From the NCBI GenBank assembly GCA_039795165.1, contig JBDKER010000018.1:1-64000 (forward strand): DNA of 64,000 bases, written 5' to 3'. Position numbers and translations under genes: made by a program. The notes under the pieces are model-generated. The model searched no databases, was not told where the DNA came from, and saw only the letters and a program-made list of their open reading frames with translations. Numbering within the stretch: the stretch's first letter is position 1; every line of letters begins with the position of its first letter. Source of the DNA: V1-33 sp039795165. Lineage in GTDB: Bacteria > Verrucomicrobiota > Verrucomicrobiia > Verrucomicrobiales > V1-33. Shown here in pieces: positions 26,724 to 34,606 of the stretch.

Positions 26724-28679
26724 TTATGCCTTGGTATAGACTTCGGAGCCTGATTCCGTGAATTCCCGGCTCTTTTCCGCCATGCCGCGCTGGAGCGCTT
26801 CTTCTGCGGAGATGGCCTGTTCTGCGGCGTATCTGCGGACGTCTTCGGTGATCTTCATGGAGCAGAAGTGGGGACCGCACATGGAGCAGAAGTGGGCGGA
26901 TTTGGCGCCTTCCTGAGGGAGGGTTTCGTCGTGGAATTCGCGGGCCGTGACGGGGTCGAGCGACAGATTGAACTGGTCTTCCCAGCGGAATTCGAATCTT
27001 GCCTTGGAGAGGGCGTTGTCGCGGTACTGGGCACCGGGGTGGCCTTTGGCGAGGTCGGCGGCGTGGGCGGCGAGTTTGTAGGTGATGACACCGGCCTTGA
27101 CGTCTTCCTTGTTGGGGAGGCCGAGGTGTTCCTTGGGGGTGACGTAGCAGAGCATGGCGCAGCCGTACCATCCGATCATGGCGGCACCGATGCCTGAGGT
27201 GATGTGGTCGTATCCCGGAGCGATGTCGGTGGTGAGGGGCCCGAGGGTGTAGAAGGGGGCTTCGTGGCACCACTCGAGCTGCTTGGCCATGTTTTCCTCG
27301 ATCATGTGCATGGGAACGTGGCCCGGGCCTTCGTTCATGACCTGGACGCCCTTGGCCCATGCACGGCGGGTGAGTTCGCCCTGGACTTCGAGTTCACCGA
27401 ACTGGGCTTTGTCATTGGCGTCGGCGACCGAGCCTGGGCGGAGGCCATCGCCGATGGAGAACGAGACATCGTAGGCCGCCATGATGTCGCAGATGTCGTC
27501 CCAGTGGGTGTAGAGGAAATTCTCCTTGTGGTGGGCGAGGCACCATTTGGCCATGATGGAACCGCCGCGGCTGACGATGCCGGTCATGCGGGAAGCCGTC
27601 AGCGGAATGAAGCGGAGGAGGACACCGGCATGGATCGTGAAGTAGTCCACTCCTTGTTCCGCCTGTTCGATGAGGGTATCGCGGAAGAGTTCCCACGTGA
27701 GGTCTTCCGCTTTGCCGTTCACTTTTTCGAGGGCTTGGTAGATGGGAACGGTGCCGATGGGGACCGGGGAATTCCGGAGAATCCATTCGCGGGTGGCATG
27801 GATATTCTTCCCGGTGGAAAGGTCCATGACGGTATCGGCTCCCCATTTGGTGGCCCAGCGCATTTTTTCGACTTCCTCCTCGATGCTGGAAGCGACTGCG
27901 CTGTTGCCGATGTTGGCATTGATTTTCACGAGGAAATTGCGGCCGATGATCATCGGTTCGAGTTCCGGGTGATTGATGTTGGCCGGGATGATGGCGCGGC
28001 CGGCGGCCACCTCGGCGCGGACGAATTCCGGCGTGATCTCGGCGGGAATGCGCTGGGGAAAGCGGCGGAAGATGCCGGGGGCGTAGGGACTGTCCGGCTG
28101 CTGACTGGATCCTGCGTGCTGCTTGTCGAGGTCGGTGCGGACGATGTCCTGCGAGAGGTCGCCCATGGCGGCGCGGCGCATGTTTTCCCGGATGGCGATG
28201 AATTCCATTTCCGGCGTGATGATGCCCTCGCGGGCGTACCAGAGCTGGGTGACCGGGTGTCCGGCCGAGGCACGGAGGCGGGGGCGCTGGCTGCCGTGGG
28301 GTTGTTCGAGGGCGCTGAGGCCGCCGGCGAAGCGGGCTGCCTGCGACTGCATGTGGACGTCGCTCAGGAATCCGTTGTCGCGTGCGGTGGCCTGACGGCC
28401 CTCGTATTCCTCCACATCGCTGCGGCTGCGGATCCATGCTTCCCGGAGGGCCGGGAGACCGTCCTCCACTGTCCCCGTGTAATCGGCGTCGCCCCATGGC
28501 CCGCTCGTGTCGTACACGCGCACCGGTTCGTTCGGTTCCATCTGTCCCTGAAACGACTTCGTGGGCGAGAGCGAGATTTCGCGCATGGGAACGCGTACTC
28601 CGGGGAGCGATCCCTCTGCGTAGATGCGGCGGCTATTCGGGAGGGCGTCGGACGAGTGGGGTTCGAAGGAAGCGATCAT
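26724..28679 (-). CDS. thiC: Phosphomethylpyrimidine synthase ThiC
   Basis: A radical-SAM enzyme that converts aminoimidazole ribotide to hydroxymethylpyrimidine phosphate for thiamine synthesis. Its 651 residues include the N-terminal ThiC-associated region and the catalytic barrel (GTVPIYQALEKV, MSRGGSIMAKW-like text as IVSRGGSIMAKW, EGPGHVPMHMI, PLTTDIAPGYDHITSGIGAA). The C-terminal Fe-S motif C-x2-C-x4-C reads FCSMCGPHFC at about 595-604. Start ATG 28679. A TPP riboswitch and a promoter lie directly upstream, so it is expected to be switched off by thiamine pyrophosphate. No other thi genes are in the window. Confidence 0.97.
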   Translation of the reverse strand: MIASFEPHSSDALPNSRRIYAEGSLPGVRVPMREISLSPTKSFQGQMEPNEPVRVYDTSGPWGDADYTGTVEDGLPALREAWIRSRSDVEEYEGRQATARDNGFLSDVHMQSQAARFAGGLSALEQPHGSQRPRLRASAGHPVTQLWYAREGIITPEMEFIAIRENMRRAAMGDLSQDIVRTDLDKQHAGSSQQPDSPYAPGIFRRFPQRIPAEITPEFVRAEVAAGRAIIPANINHPELEPMIIGRNFLVKINANIGNSAVASSIEEEVEKMRWATKWGADTVMDLSTGKNIHATREWILRNSPVPIGTVPIYQALEKVNGKAEDLTWELFRDTLIEQAEQGVDYFTIHAGVLLRFIPLTASRMTGIVSRGGSIMAKWCLAHHKENFLYTHWDDICDIMAAYDVSFSIGDGLRPGSVADANDKAQFGELEVQGELTRRAWAKGVQVMNEGPGHVPMHMIEENMAKQLEWCHEAPFYTLGPLTTDIAPGYDHITSGIGAAMIGWYGCAMLCYVTPKEHLGLPNKEDVKAGVITYKLAAHAADLAKGHPGAQYRDNALSKARFEFRWEDQFNLSLDPVTAREFHDETLPQEGAKSAHFCSMCGPHFCSMKITEDVRRYAAEQAISAEEALQRGMAEKSREFTESGSEVYTKA

Positions 28680-28739
28680 GGCAATGTGGGAAACGGTTCG
28701 GGTGCCACCGCGGAGAGCGCTGTGCTCGTGCCGTCCCGC

Positions 28740-28830
28740 TTCCCTTCGCCGGTATGAGCCGGATCAGGTTCGATGGGTTCTTCCCGGGCAGGTCAGGAAG
28801 TCTCAGCCGGCCGAGCCCGGCACCCCCGCG
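28740..28830 (-). promoter_or_regulatory. TPP riboswitch (THI element) upstream of thiC
   Basis: Read on the minus strand, the leader holds the conserved TPP aptamer pieces in order: GGGGGTGCC, GGCTGAGA, AACCCATCGAACCTGATC, then GGCTCATACCGGCG and AAGGGA. The CTGAGA and the ACC(C)...GAACCTGATC...ATACC...GCG..GGGA blocks are the thi-box signature that binds thiamine pyrophosphate. It ends about 60 bp before the thiC start codon, and no strong terminator is visible between them, so control of translation initiation is more likely than premature termination (inference). Confidence 0.95.
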
Positions 28831-28845
28831 ATGATCTTGTTCCGC

Positions 28846-28873
28846 ATGGTATGCTGAGCGGGGCGGAAGTCAA
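28846..28873 (-). promoter_or_regulatory. Putative thiC promoter
   Basis: On the minus strand TTGACT (28873-28868) and TACCAT (28851-28846) are separated by 16 bp. Transcription would begin near 28839, just ahead of the TPP aptamer, which is where a riboswitch promoter is expected. Confidence 0.6.
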
Positions 28874-28887
28874 ACCCCGCTAAATTC

Positions 28888-28907
28888 CTACTTGCTGAAT
28901 GGAGATT
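28888..28907. promoter_or_regulatory. Bipartite motif, copy A (thiC/barrel intergenic)
   Basis: Read on the minus strand this is AATCTCCATT-N5-AGTAG. The same 15 fixed bases with the same 5-base gap occur at 33032-33051 over the ABC operon promoter. Here it lies 14 bp upstream of the thiC -35 and 18 bp upstream of the barrel gene's start codon, so it could act on either. Likely a binding site for one regulator; identity unknown. Confidence 0.55.
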
Positions 28908-28925
28908 CCAATTACAGGATAAATC

Positions 28926-30308
28926 ATGAAGCAATGGCAGATGGTACTGGTGATGGGGATGTGGGGGATGGCTGGGGTATGGGGTGGGGAGGGGGGCAGC
29001 TACTATCGGGCACCGTTGAGTTACAGTGCGGTGCGGGATCCGGATCCGCCGAAGTACGTGCGGCGGGCGGGGGAGGAGCGCTGGTGGGGAGGGGTGGAGT
29101 GGCTGGATCTGGGATTGGATCACCGGGTGCGGTATGAGTATCGTGATGACGATCTGCGGCGTGGGCGTGCTGGGCTGGACGAACCGTTTCTGTATCGGAC
29201 GAGGATGTATGCTGGGGTGCATGGGTTAGTGGATCCGTTCCGTCTGGCGGTGGAGGTGCAGGATGCGCGGCGGTATGGGAGTGCGTATCCGCGGGATGTG
29301 CGGGATGTGAATGAGTTCGAGGTGATCCGGCTGTATGGGGAGCTGTGGTTCGGGGAGGCGCTGGGTCGCGATGCTTTGGGGAACGGGCGGCCGCTGAGTC
29401 TGCGCTGGGGGATTCACAACTTCGAGTTTCTGGACCGTCGGCTTCTTGGGAACAATCAGTGGCGGAACACGGCGAACACCTTTGTGGGATTTCATGGTTC
29501 GCTGGGGCAGGAGAAGAACGACTGGCAGGTCGATCTGCTGGCAGTGCAGCCATTGCTGCGGAGGAAGTATGAATGGGATGAGCCGGTGGAGGGTCAGTGG
29601 CTTTTCGGAGCGATCGGGCATTGGCGGCTGTGGTCGGATGTGGCCACGGTGGAGCCGTACTGGCTGGTGCTGGATCAGGATGGGAGGGGTCTTGTGCCGG
29701 AGCGGAACGTGCAGTCGCCTGGCGTGAGGGTGTATGGGAAGCTGGGCGGGAGTGGATTTGATTACGATGCGTCTGTGACGTGGCAGTTCGGGAACAGTGC
29801 GGAGGGAGATGTGCGGGCGCTGGGGACGACGGGCGAGGTGGGTTATCGGTTTGCGGGAGCGATGCAGCCGCGGCTGAGTGTTTTTCATGGCTATGCGTCC
29901 GGTGACCGGGAGCCCGGGGATGGGGAGGACAACCGGTTCGAGCGGTTCTACGGGTTCGGGCGGCCGTGGTCGGCGAACGACTACATTCTGTACGAGAACA
30001 TTTCGGCGCCGAAGGTCCGGGTGGAACTGACGCCGCACCGGAAGCTGCGGGCGGATTTCGGCTACAGCTGGTACTGGCTGGCGAGCGGGAAGGACCGGTT
30101 TCTGACGTCGCTGGCGCGCGACCGCAGTGGCGGGAGCGGGACCTTTCTGGGGCATGAATTCGACATCCGGGCGCGCTGGCAGCTGCATCCGCAGGCGGAA
30201 CTGACGGCTGGCTATGCGCACTTTGCGGATGGGGAATACACGCGGAAGGCGATCCGGCCGGGCGATACGGATTTCTTCTATCTTGAGCTGAGCCTGCGGG
30301 CGTTCTGA
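28926..30308 (+). CDS. AlgE/alginate-export-type outer-membrane beta-barrel
   Basis: A 460-residue protein with a signal peptide (about 1-20). The mature part consists of alternating amphipathic strands rich in aromatic girdle residues, ends in a terminal Phe (LELSLRAF) as outer-membrane barrels do, and has the RYEYRDDDLRR...FLYRTRMYAG pattern of the alginate-export family. That family forms an anionic-substrate channel in Pseudomonas; homologues in other phyla have unknown cargo. It is divergent from thiC and shares the bipartite motif with the ABC operon at 33 kb, so a role in bringing the ABC substrate across the outer membrane is a reasonable guess. It faces the permease gene tail-to-tail with a 99-bp gap. 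Confidence 0.75.
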   Translation: MKQWQMVLVMGMWGMAGVWGGEGGSYYRAPLSYSAVRDPDPPKYVRRAGEERWWGGVEWLDLGLDHRVRYEYRDDDLRRGRAGLDEPFLYRTRMYAGVHGLVDPFRLAVEVQDARRYGSAYPRDVRDVNEFEVIRLYGELWFGEALGRDALGNGRPLSLRWGIHNFEFLDRRLLGNNQWRNTANTFVGFHGSLGQEKNDWQVDLLAVQPLLRRKYEWDEPVEGQWLFGAIGHWRLWSDVATVEPYWLVLDQDGRGLVPERNVQSPGVRVYGKLGGSGFDYDASVTWQFGNSAEGDVRALGTTGEVGYRFAGAMQPRLSVFHGYASGDREPGDGEDNRFERFYGFGRPWSANDYILYENISAPKVRVELTPHRKLRADFGYSWYWLASGKDRFLTSLARDRSGGSGTFLGHEFDIRARWQLHPQAELTAGYAHFADGEYTRKAIRPGDTDFFYLELSLRAF

Positions 30309-30407
30309 GGTCGGGGCCGGCTCAGCGGCGCTGCGGAGTATTGGTCCCCGATGGGGCCAGCCGTTGCGATGGGCGGATCCGCTGCGGATCCCTGATTCAG
30401 GGATTCG

Positions 30408-31214
30408 TCATGGGGTGAGGCCCCAGCGGGTGCGGAGGAATCGTTCCCATGGGGCGAAGAGGGCCTTGTCGGCGGCGAAGCCGATCAGGAGGATGACGAG
30501 CATGACGGCGGCGACCTGGTCCATGGCGTGGAGTTCGCGGCCGTAGTGGAGGAGGTGGCCGAGGCCGAATCCGGTACTGATGGCGACGTAGATTTCAGCG
30601 GCCATGAGGGATCGCCATGCGAAGGCCCAGCCTTGTTTGGTGCCAGTGACGAGGTGGGGGAGGCTGGCGGGGAGGAGGACATGCCAGAGCAGGTGGAATC
30701 CGCGGGATCCCATGCTGGCGGCGGCCTTGCGGTAGAGCGGGGGGATCTGGCGGATGCCGTGGTCGGTGGCGAGGAGTACAGCCCAGAGGGTACCCATGAC
30801 CACGATGAAGAGCATGGCGGTTGCCGGGCTGTCGTGGAACCACAGGATGGCAAGCGGGACCCAGCAGACGCTGGGGAGGGTCTGGAGGCCGAGGGCGAGG
30901 ACCCCGAGGGTGGCCGAGGCGAAGCGGAAGCGGGCCGTGAGGAGGCCGAGGGGAATTCCGAGGGCGAGGCCGATGAAGTACCCTGTGAGGAGCCGGCGCA
31001 GGGTCACGAGGCAGGCGCTCTGGAGTTCACCCTTGTGGAGGGCGTCGCCGAGGTAGCGGGCGATGTCCGTGGGCGAGGGAATGAGGACAGGATTCCACCA
31101 TTGGGCACGCGAGCCCCATTCCCAGAGGCCGATGAGGGCGGCGAAGCAGGCGGCGGCCTGCGCCCATGTGATGAAGGCCGGGGCGTCCGGGCGGCGGGTT
31201 CCCGTGGAATTCAT
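30408..31214 (-). CDS. ABC transporter permease, sulfonate/nitrate/taurine type
   Basis: A 268-residue inner-membrane permease with about six helices and the EAA-type cytoplasmic loop (YRKAAASMGSRGFHLLWHVLLPASLPHL). It belongs to the SsuC/TauC/NrtB group. Its ATG overlaps the ATPase stop by 4 bp (ATGA), so it is translationally coupled as the third gene of the operon. Substrate is discussed under the binding protein. Confidence 0.92.
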   Translation of the reverse strand: MNSTGTRRPDAPAFITWAQAAACFAALIGLWEWGSRAQWWNPVLIPSPTDIARYLGDALHKGELQSACLVTLRRLLTGYFIGLALGIPLGLLTARFRFASATLGVLALGLQTLPSVCWVPLAILWFHDSPATAMLFIVVMGTLWAVLLATDHGIRQIPPLYRKAAASMGSRGFHLLWHVLLPASLPHLVTGTKQGWAFAWRSLMAAEIYVAISTGFGLGHLLHYGRELHAMDQVAAVMLVILLIGFAADKALFAPWERFLRTRWGLTP

Positions 31215-32005
31215 GAGTCGGAAAGCAGTCGTTTCAGTTCCGCGGTGATTTCCGCTGCGAGGGAAGCGACGGCGACGTCATTGATGCTGCGCGGCCGGGG
31301 AAGGTTGACGGGAAATTCCGCGCGGATGCGGCCCGGGCGTGGCGTGAAGAGGACCACGCGGTCGCCGAGGCAGACTGCTTCGCGGACATTGTGGGTCACG
31401 AAGATGACGGTTCTGCGGCGTTCCTGCTGGATGCGCTGGAGGTCGTCGTACAGTTGCTCGCGTGTCATGGCATCGAGGGCGGCGAATGGTTCGTCCATGC
31501 AGAGGAGCTGGGGATTCGGGGCGAGGGCGCGGGCGAGCGCGACGCGCTGGCGCATGCCGCCCGAGAGTTCGTGGATGCTGGCCTTCGCAAAGGCGGTCAG
31601 TCCCACGATTTCGAGAAAGGCGCGGGCGACCCCGAGACGGTCGGATTTCGAGAGATTTGGTTTCAGGTTGAGGCCGAAGAGGACATTCTGGGTGACATCG
31701 AGCCATGGGAAGAGAGCGTGTTCCTGGAACATGACGCCGCGCTGGCGGCCCGGGCCCGTGACTGGTTCGCCATCGGCTGTGACCGATCCGGAATCGGCTG
31801 ATTCGAGTCCTGCGATGAGATTGAGGAGGGTGCTTTTGCCGCAGCCCGACGGACCGAGCAGGCAGACGAATTCGCCTTCGTTCACCGACAGACTGACATG
31901 ATCGAGTGCGTGCACCGGGCCGCTGCGGCCGTGAAAGGTCCGGCTCACGCCATCGATGACCAGTTTTGCGGGCGGGGCCGGGGCAAGTTCTGCGCTCAGG
32001 GTCAT
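31211..32005 (-). CDS. ABC transporter ATP-binding protein, sulfonate/nitrate/taurine type
   Basis: A 264-residue ATPase with Walker A LLGPSGCGKST, Q-loop MFQEHALFPW, signature LSGGMRQRVALARAL, Walker B LLCMDEPFAALD and switch His in VIFVTHNVREAV. The closest named relatives are SsuB, TauB and NrtD. The start is ATG 32005, which overlaps the stop of the binding-protein gene (ATGA). In-frame sequence further upstream is an out-of-frame reading of that gene. Second gene of the operon. Confidence 0.94.
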   Translation of the reverse strand: MTLSAELAPAPPAKLVIDGVSRTFHGRSGPVHALDHVSLSVNEGEFVCLLGPSGCGKSTLLNLIAGLESADSGSVTADGEPVTGPGRQRGVMFQEHALFPWLDVTQNVLFGLNLKPNLSKSDRLGVARAFLEIVGLTAFAKASIHELSGGMRQRVALARALAPNPQLLCMDEPFAALDAMTREQLYDDLQRIQQERRRTVIFVTHNVREAVCLGDRVVLFTPRPGRIRAEFPVNLPRPRSINDVAVASLAAEITAELKRLLSDS

Positions 32006-32985
32006 GGAGTGGCAGGGGGCAGAGAAGGGAGGAGAGGCTCGATGGGCGGGAATTCGCGGAGGAATCCGGCGGCTTTGGCCTGAGCGACCATGGTTTCGAG
32101 CGACTGGCGCGAGACTTCGTTCGAGAGGATGACGCGTGGAATGGCGAGGTCGAGCACGGCCGCCTTCGGTTCCCGGGTGGTCAGGGCCGTGAGTTCGGCC
32201 ACCATGAGGCGGCGCGCTTCCTCCGGATTGGCAAGGATCCAGTCGGTCAGTTCGCGGTGTGCGGCGGCGAGTCTGGCGGCCAGTTCCGGCCGATCCTGAA
32301 GGAGGCTGGCGCTGCTGGCCAGCAGGGTGACATTGGTGGCTGTGTCCTTGAGCCAGTTGGTGGCTCCCGCTTCCAGTTCGAGAATGCTCGCGTAGGGTTC
32401 CGGAGCCCATGCGGCGTCGAGCGACCCCTGCTGGAACATCGCCAGCAGGTCGGCATTCTGCGTCGGCAGAATGGTGGCATCGCCCCCGGCCTGCGTGATT
32501 TTCAGCCCCGCTTCCGTGAGCAGGGCCCGCAGCTGCACATCCTGGGTATTGCCGAGCTGAGGCGTCGCGATTTTCCGGCCCCGGAAGTCAGCCGCCGCCG
32601 CGATCGTGATCCCGCGGCGGAGCACAATGGAACTGCCGCCCGTGGCCGCCCCCGCAAGAATCCGCAGATTCGTGCCCTTCGAGCGGGCATAGGCATTGAG
32701 GATCGGGCTCGGCCCAAGATAGGCCGCATCCAGTCCACCCCCGAGAATCGCTTCCGTGGCCGATGGCCCGGCATTGAACGTGAACCATTCCACCGGGACC
32801 CCGATTCTCGGCTCAAACCAGCCCTTGCCGAGCCGGCTCAGCTGATGCGCCACCAGTCCCTGGATGTGCGTGATGTTCGGAAAATGTCCGAGCCGCAGGG
32901 CTGCGTGCGGCTTCTTCCCGCCCTTTCCGCAGGCAGGCAGCAAGGCAGCGGCGGTCGAGAGCGAGAGGAAGTTTCGGCGGTTCAT
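32002..32985 (-). CDS. Substrate-binding protein, aliphatic sulfonate/NMT1-type
   Basis: A 327-residue periplasmic binding protein with an N-terminal export signal that combines a twin-Arg-like start (MNRRNFLSLS) and a lipobox-like LLPAC. Family text LRLGHFPNITHIQGLVA, FNAGPSATEAILGGGLDAAYLGPSPILNAY and FRGRKIATPQLGNTQDVQLR matches SsuA-type aliphatic-sulfonate and related nitrate/taurine proteins. It is first in a three-gene operon with 4-bp overlaps throughout. Sulfonate uptake is the best guess; the nearby thiC raises the alternative of a pyrimidine precursor (ThiY-type), but there is no TPP riboswitch on this operon. A TTGACT-N17-TAGGAT promoter precedes it. Confidence 0.85.
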   Translation of the reverse strand: MNRRNFLSLSTAAALLPACGKGGKKPHAALRLGHFPNITHIQGLVAHQLSRLGKGWFEPRIGVPVEWFTFNAGPSATEAILGGGLDAAYLGPSPILNAYARSKGTNLRILAGAATGGSSIVLRRGITIAAAADFRGRKIATPQLGNTQDVQLRALLTEAGLKITQAGGDATILPTQNADLLAMFQQGSLDAAWAPEPYASILELEAGATNWLKDTATNVTLLASSASLLQDRPELAARLAAAHRELTDWILANPEEARRLMVAELTALTTREPKAAVLDLAIPRVILSNEVSRQSLETMVAQAKAAGFLREFPPIEPLLPSLPPATP

Positions 32986-33013
32986 GGAGAAATCCGGCTG
33001 GTGGAGCCGGAAG

Positions 33014-33052
33014 ATCCTACCTTTTTAATCTCTACTAGTCAAATGGAGATTA
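33014..33052 (-). promoter_or_regulatory. ABC operon promoter with bipartite motif, copy B
   Basis: On the minus strand TTGACT (33042-33037) and TAGGAT (33019-33014) are spaced by 17 bp, an excellent promoter. The -35 lies inside the motif AATCTCCATT-N5-AGTAG (33051-33032), which is also part of an inverted repeat AATCTC...GAGATT (33027-33032 and 33046-33051). A protein bound here would cover the -35 box, so repression (or class II activation) is likely. Copy A is at 28888-28907. Confidence 0.65.
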
Positions 33053-33142
33053 ATTGAACTGAAATTAATGGTCTGGCTGACTGGGGATGGTGTTTAATGA
33101 GCGGTTGCCGTGGCTGGTGGGGATTGGGTAGTGGGGAGGGGT

Positions 33143-34531
33143 ATGAGGAAAGCGAACCGATATCGAACTGAGGATCAGCGGCGGCAGAGGAGGGAGCTTG
33201 GGGAGCGGGGGATTGAGCCGGCGAAGGGGATGGGGCAGAATTTCATGACGGACGCTGGGGTGGCGGAGTGGATTGTGGGGTGTCTGGGGATTGAGGAGGG
33301 GGACATGGTGGTGGAGATTGGGCCGGGGATGGGGGCCTTGACGCGGCATCTCGTGGAGCGGGCGCGTCGATTGGTGCTGCTGGAGAAGGATGACGAGCTG
33401 GTGGAGGTGGTGCGGGGGACGTATGGGGCGAGGGAGGGAGTGGAAGTGGTGCATGGGGATGCGCTGGAATTTGATCTGCGGCCGTTTTTCCGGAGGCAGC
33501 CGCTCAAGGTGATCGGGGCTTTGCCGTATTCGGTGGGGACAGAGATTGTGCGGCGTTGGCTGGAGAATCCGAGTCCGGTGCAGCGGGCGGTTTTCACGCT
33601 GCAGAAGGAAGTGTGTGACCGACTCTGTGCGGCTCCGGGGACATCGGATTATGGATTGCTGAGTGTGCGGACGCAGTTGTGGTGGGAAGCGGAGATGGTG
33701 CGGAAGCTGCCGCCGGATATTTTTGTGCCGCGGCCGAAGGTGGACAGCGGGGTGGTGGTTTTGAAGCCGCGGGACCGTGCCGGGATGCCTGCGTTTGATG
33801 GTGTGGTCATGGATCGGATGCTGCGGGCCGGGTTTTCGCAGCGGCGCAAGATGCTGCGGAATCTGCTGCCGCCCGGACCGGGGGGAGACTGGGTGGACAT
33901 TGCCGGCCGGGCTGGCATTTCCGAAACGGCGCGGGGTCAGGAACTGGCGGTGGGGCAATGGGTGGCGTTGGTGCAGGCGTGGCAGGGTGGGGAAGTGGCC
34001 GAGGCGCAGCGGGACGACGAAATGTTCGATGTGGTCGACGGGGAGAACCGGGTGACTGGTCAGGCGACGCGGGCTGAGGTTCATGCGCGTGGCTGGCGGC
34101 ACCGGGCCGTGCATATTTTTGTCGAGAACGTGCGGGGTGAGATCTTTCTGCAGAAGCGGAGTCATCTGAAGGACAAGATGCCCGGGAAATGGGACAGCAG
34201 TGCGGCGGGGCACCTCGATGCCGGGGAGGCGTATCTGCCGTGCGCGGTGCGCGAACTGGAGGAAGAACTGGGCATCCGCACCGAGCCCGGGAGGCTGCGG
34301 CTGGCCGGGGCTGTGCCCGCCGGTCCGGGAACCGGCATGGAATTCGTCGAACTCTATCTGACCCGCTGGGATGGAGCCCTGCGGTGGCCGCCCGCCGAGA
34401 TCGAGAGCGGCATGTGGATGTCTCCCGGCGAGATCGATGCCTGGACTGCGGCCCGGCCGGAGGATTTCGCCGATGGATTCCTGGAATGCTGGCGCGTCTA
34501 CCGTGCCGGGTCCGGCCGCGGCATCCCTTGA
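33143..34531 (+). CDS. rsmA: RsmA-type rRNA dimethyltransferase fused to a Nudix hydrolase
   Basis: A 462-residue two-domain protein. Residues about 20-275 are a KsgA/RsmA domain (dimethylates two adjacent adenines near the 3' end of 16S rRNA): GMGQNFMTD, SAM motif I EIGPGMGALT, and FVPRPKVDSGVV with the C-terminal helical part. Residues about 300-462 are a Nudix hydrolase of the YfcD/isopentenyl-isomerase-like type (DVVDGENRVTGQ...RGWRHRAVHIF), with an intact Nudix box beginning GHLDAGE at about 356 and containing RELEEELGI. RsmA alone is usually about 270 residues. Motif IV reads GALPY where the family has GNLPY, so the key Asn is Ala (residue 126). Start ATG 33143 has GGGGAGGGG upstream. 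Confidence 0.88.
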   Translation: MRKANRYRTEDQRRQRRELGERGIEPAKGMGQNFMTDAGVAEWIVGCLGIEEGDMVVEIGPGMGALTRHLVERARRLVLLEKDDELVEVVRGTYGAREGVEVVHGDALEFDLRPFFRRQPLKVIGALPYSVGTEIVRRWLENPSPVQRAVFTLQKEVCDRLCAAPGTSDYGLLSVRTQLWWEAEMVRKLPPDIFVPRPKVDSGVVVLKPRDRAGMPAFDGVVMDRMLRAGFSQRRKMLRNLLPPGPGGDWVDIAGRAGISETARGQELAVGQWVALVQAWQGGEVAEAQRDDEMFDVVDGENRVTGQATRAEVHARGWRHRAVHIFVENVRGEIFLQKRSHLKDKMPGKWDSSAAGHLDAGEAYLPCAVRELEEELGIRTEPGRLRLAGAVPAGPGTGMEFVELYLTRWDGALRWPPAEIESGMWMSPGEIDAWTAARPEDFADGFLECWRVYRAGSGRGIP

Positions 34532-34606
34532 AACAGCAGGGAAAAACACTTGACCCGGAAGCGGTCAGGGCGCTTCTCATGACCCTGACAGAACCACCAT
34601 TCATTT

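Noticed and set aside
30408..32985. ThiXYZ pyrimidine-precursor transporter, suggested by nearby thiC
   Set aside because: No TPP riboswitch precedes the operon, and the binding-protein text fits sulfonate-type proteins better. Kept only as an alternative.
33065..34549. Long open frame (about 490 codons) antisense to the RsmA-Nudix gene
   Set aside because: Pro/His/Arg-rich translation with no domain; typical mirror of a GC-rich coding strand.
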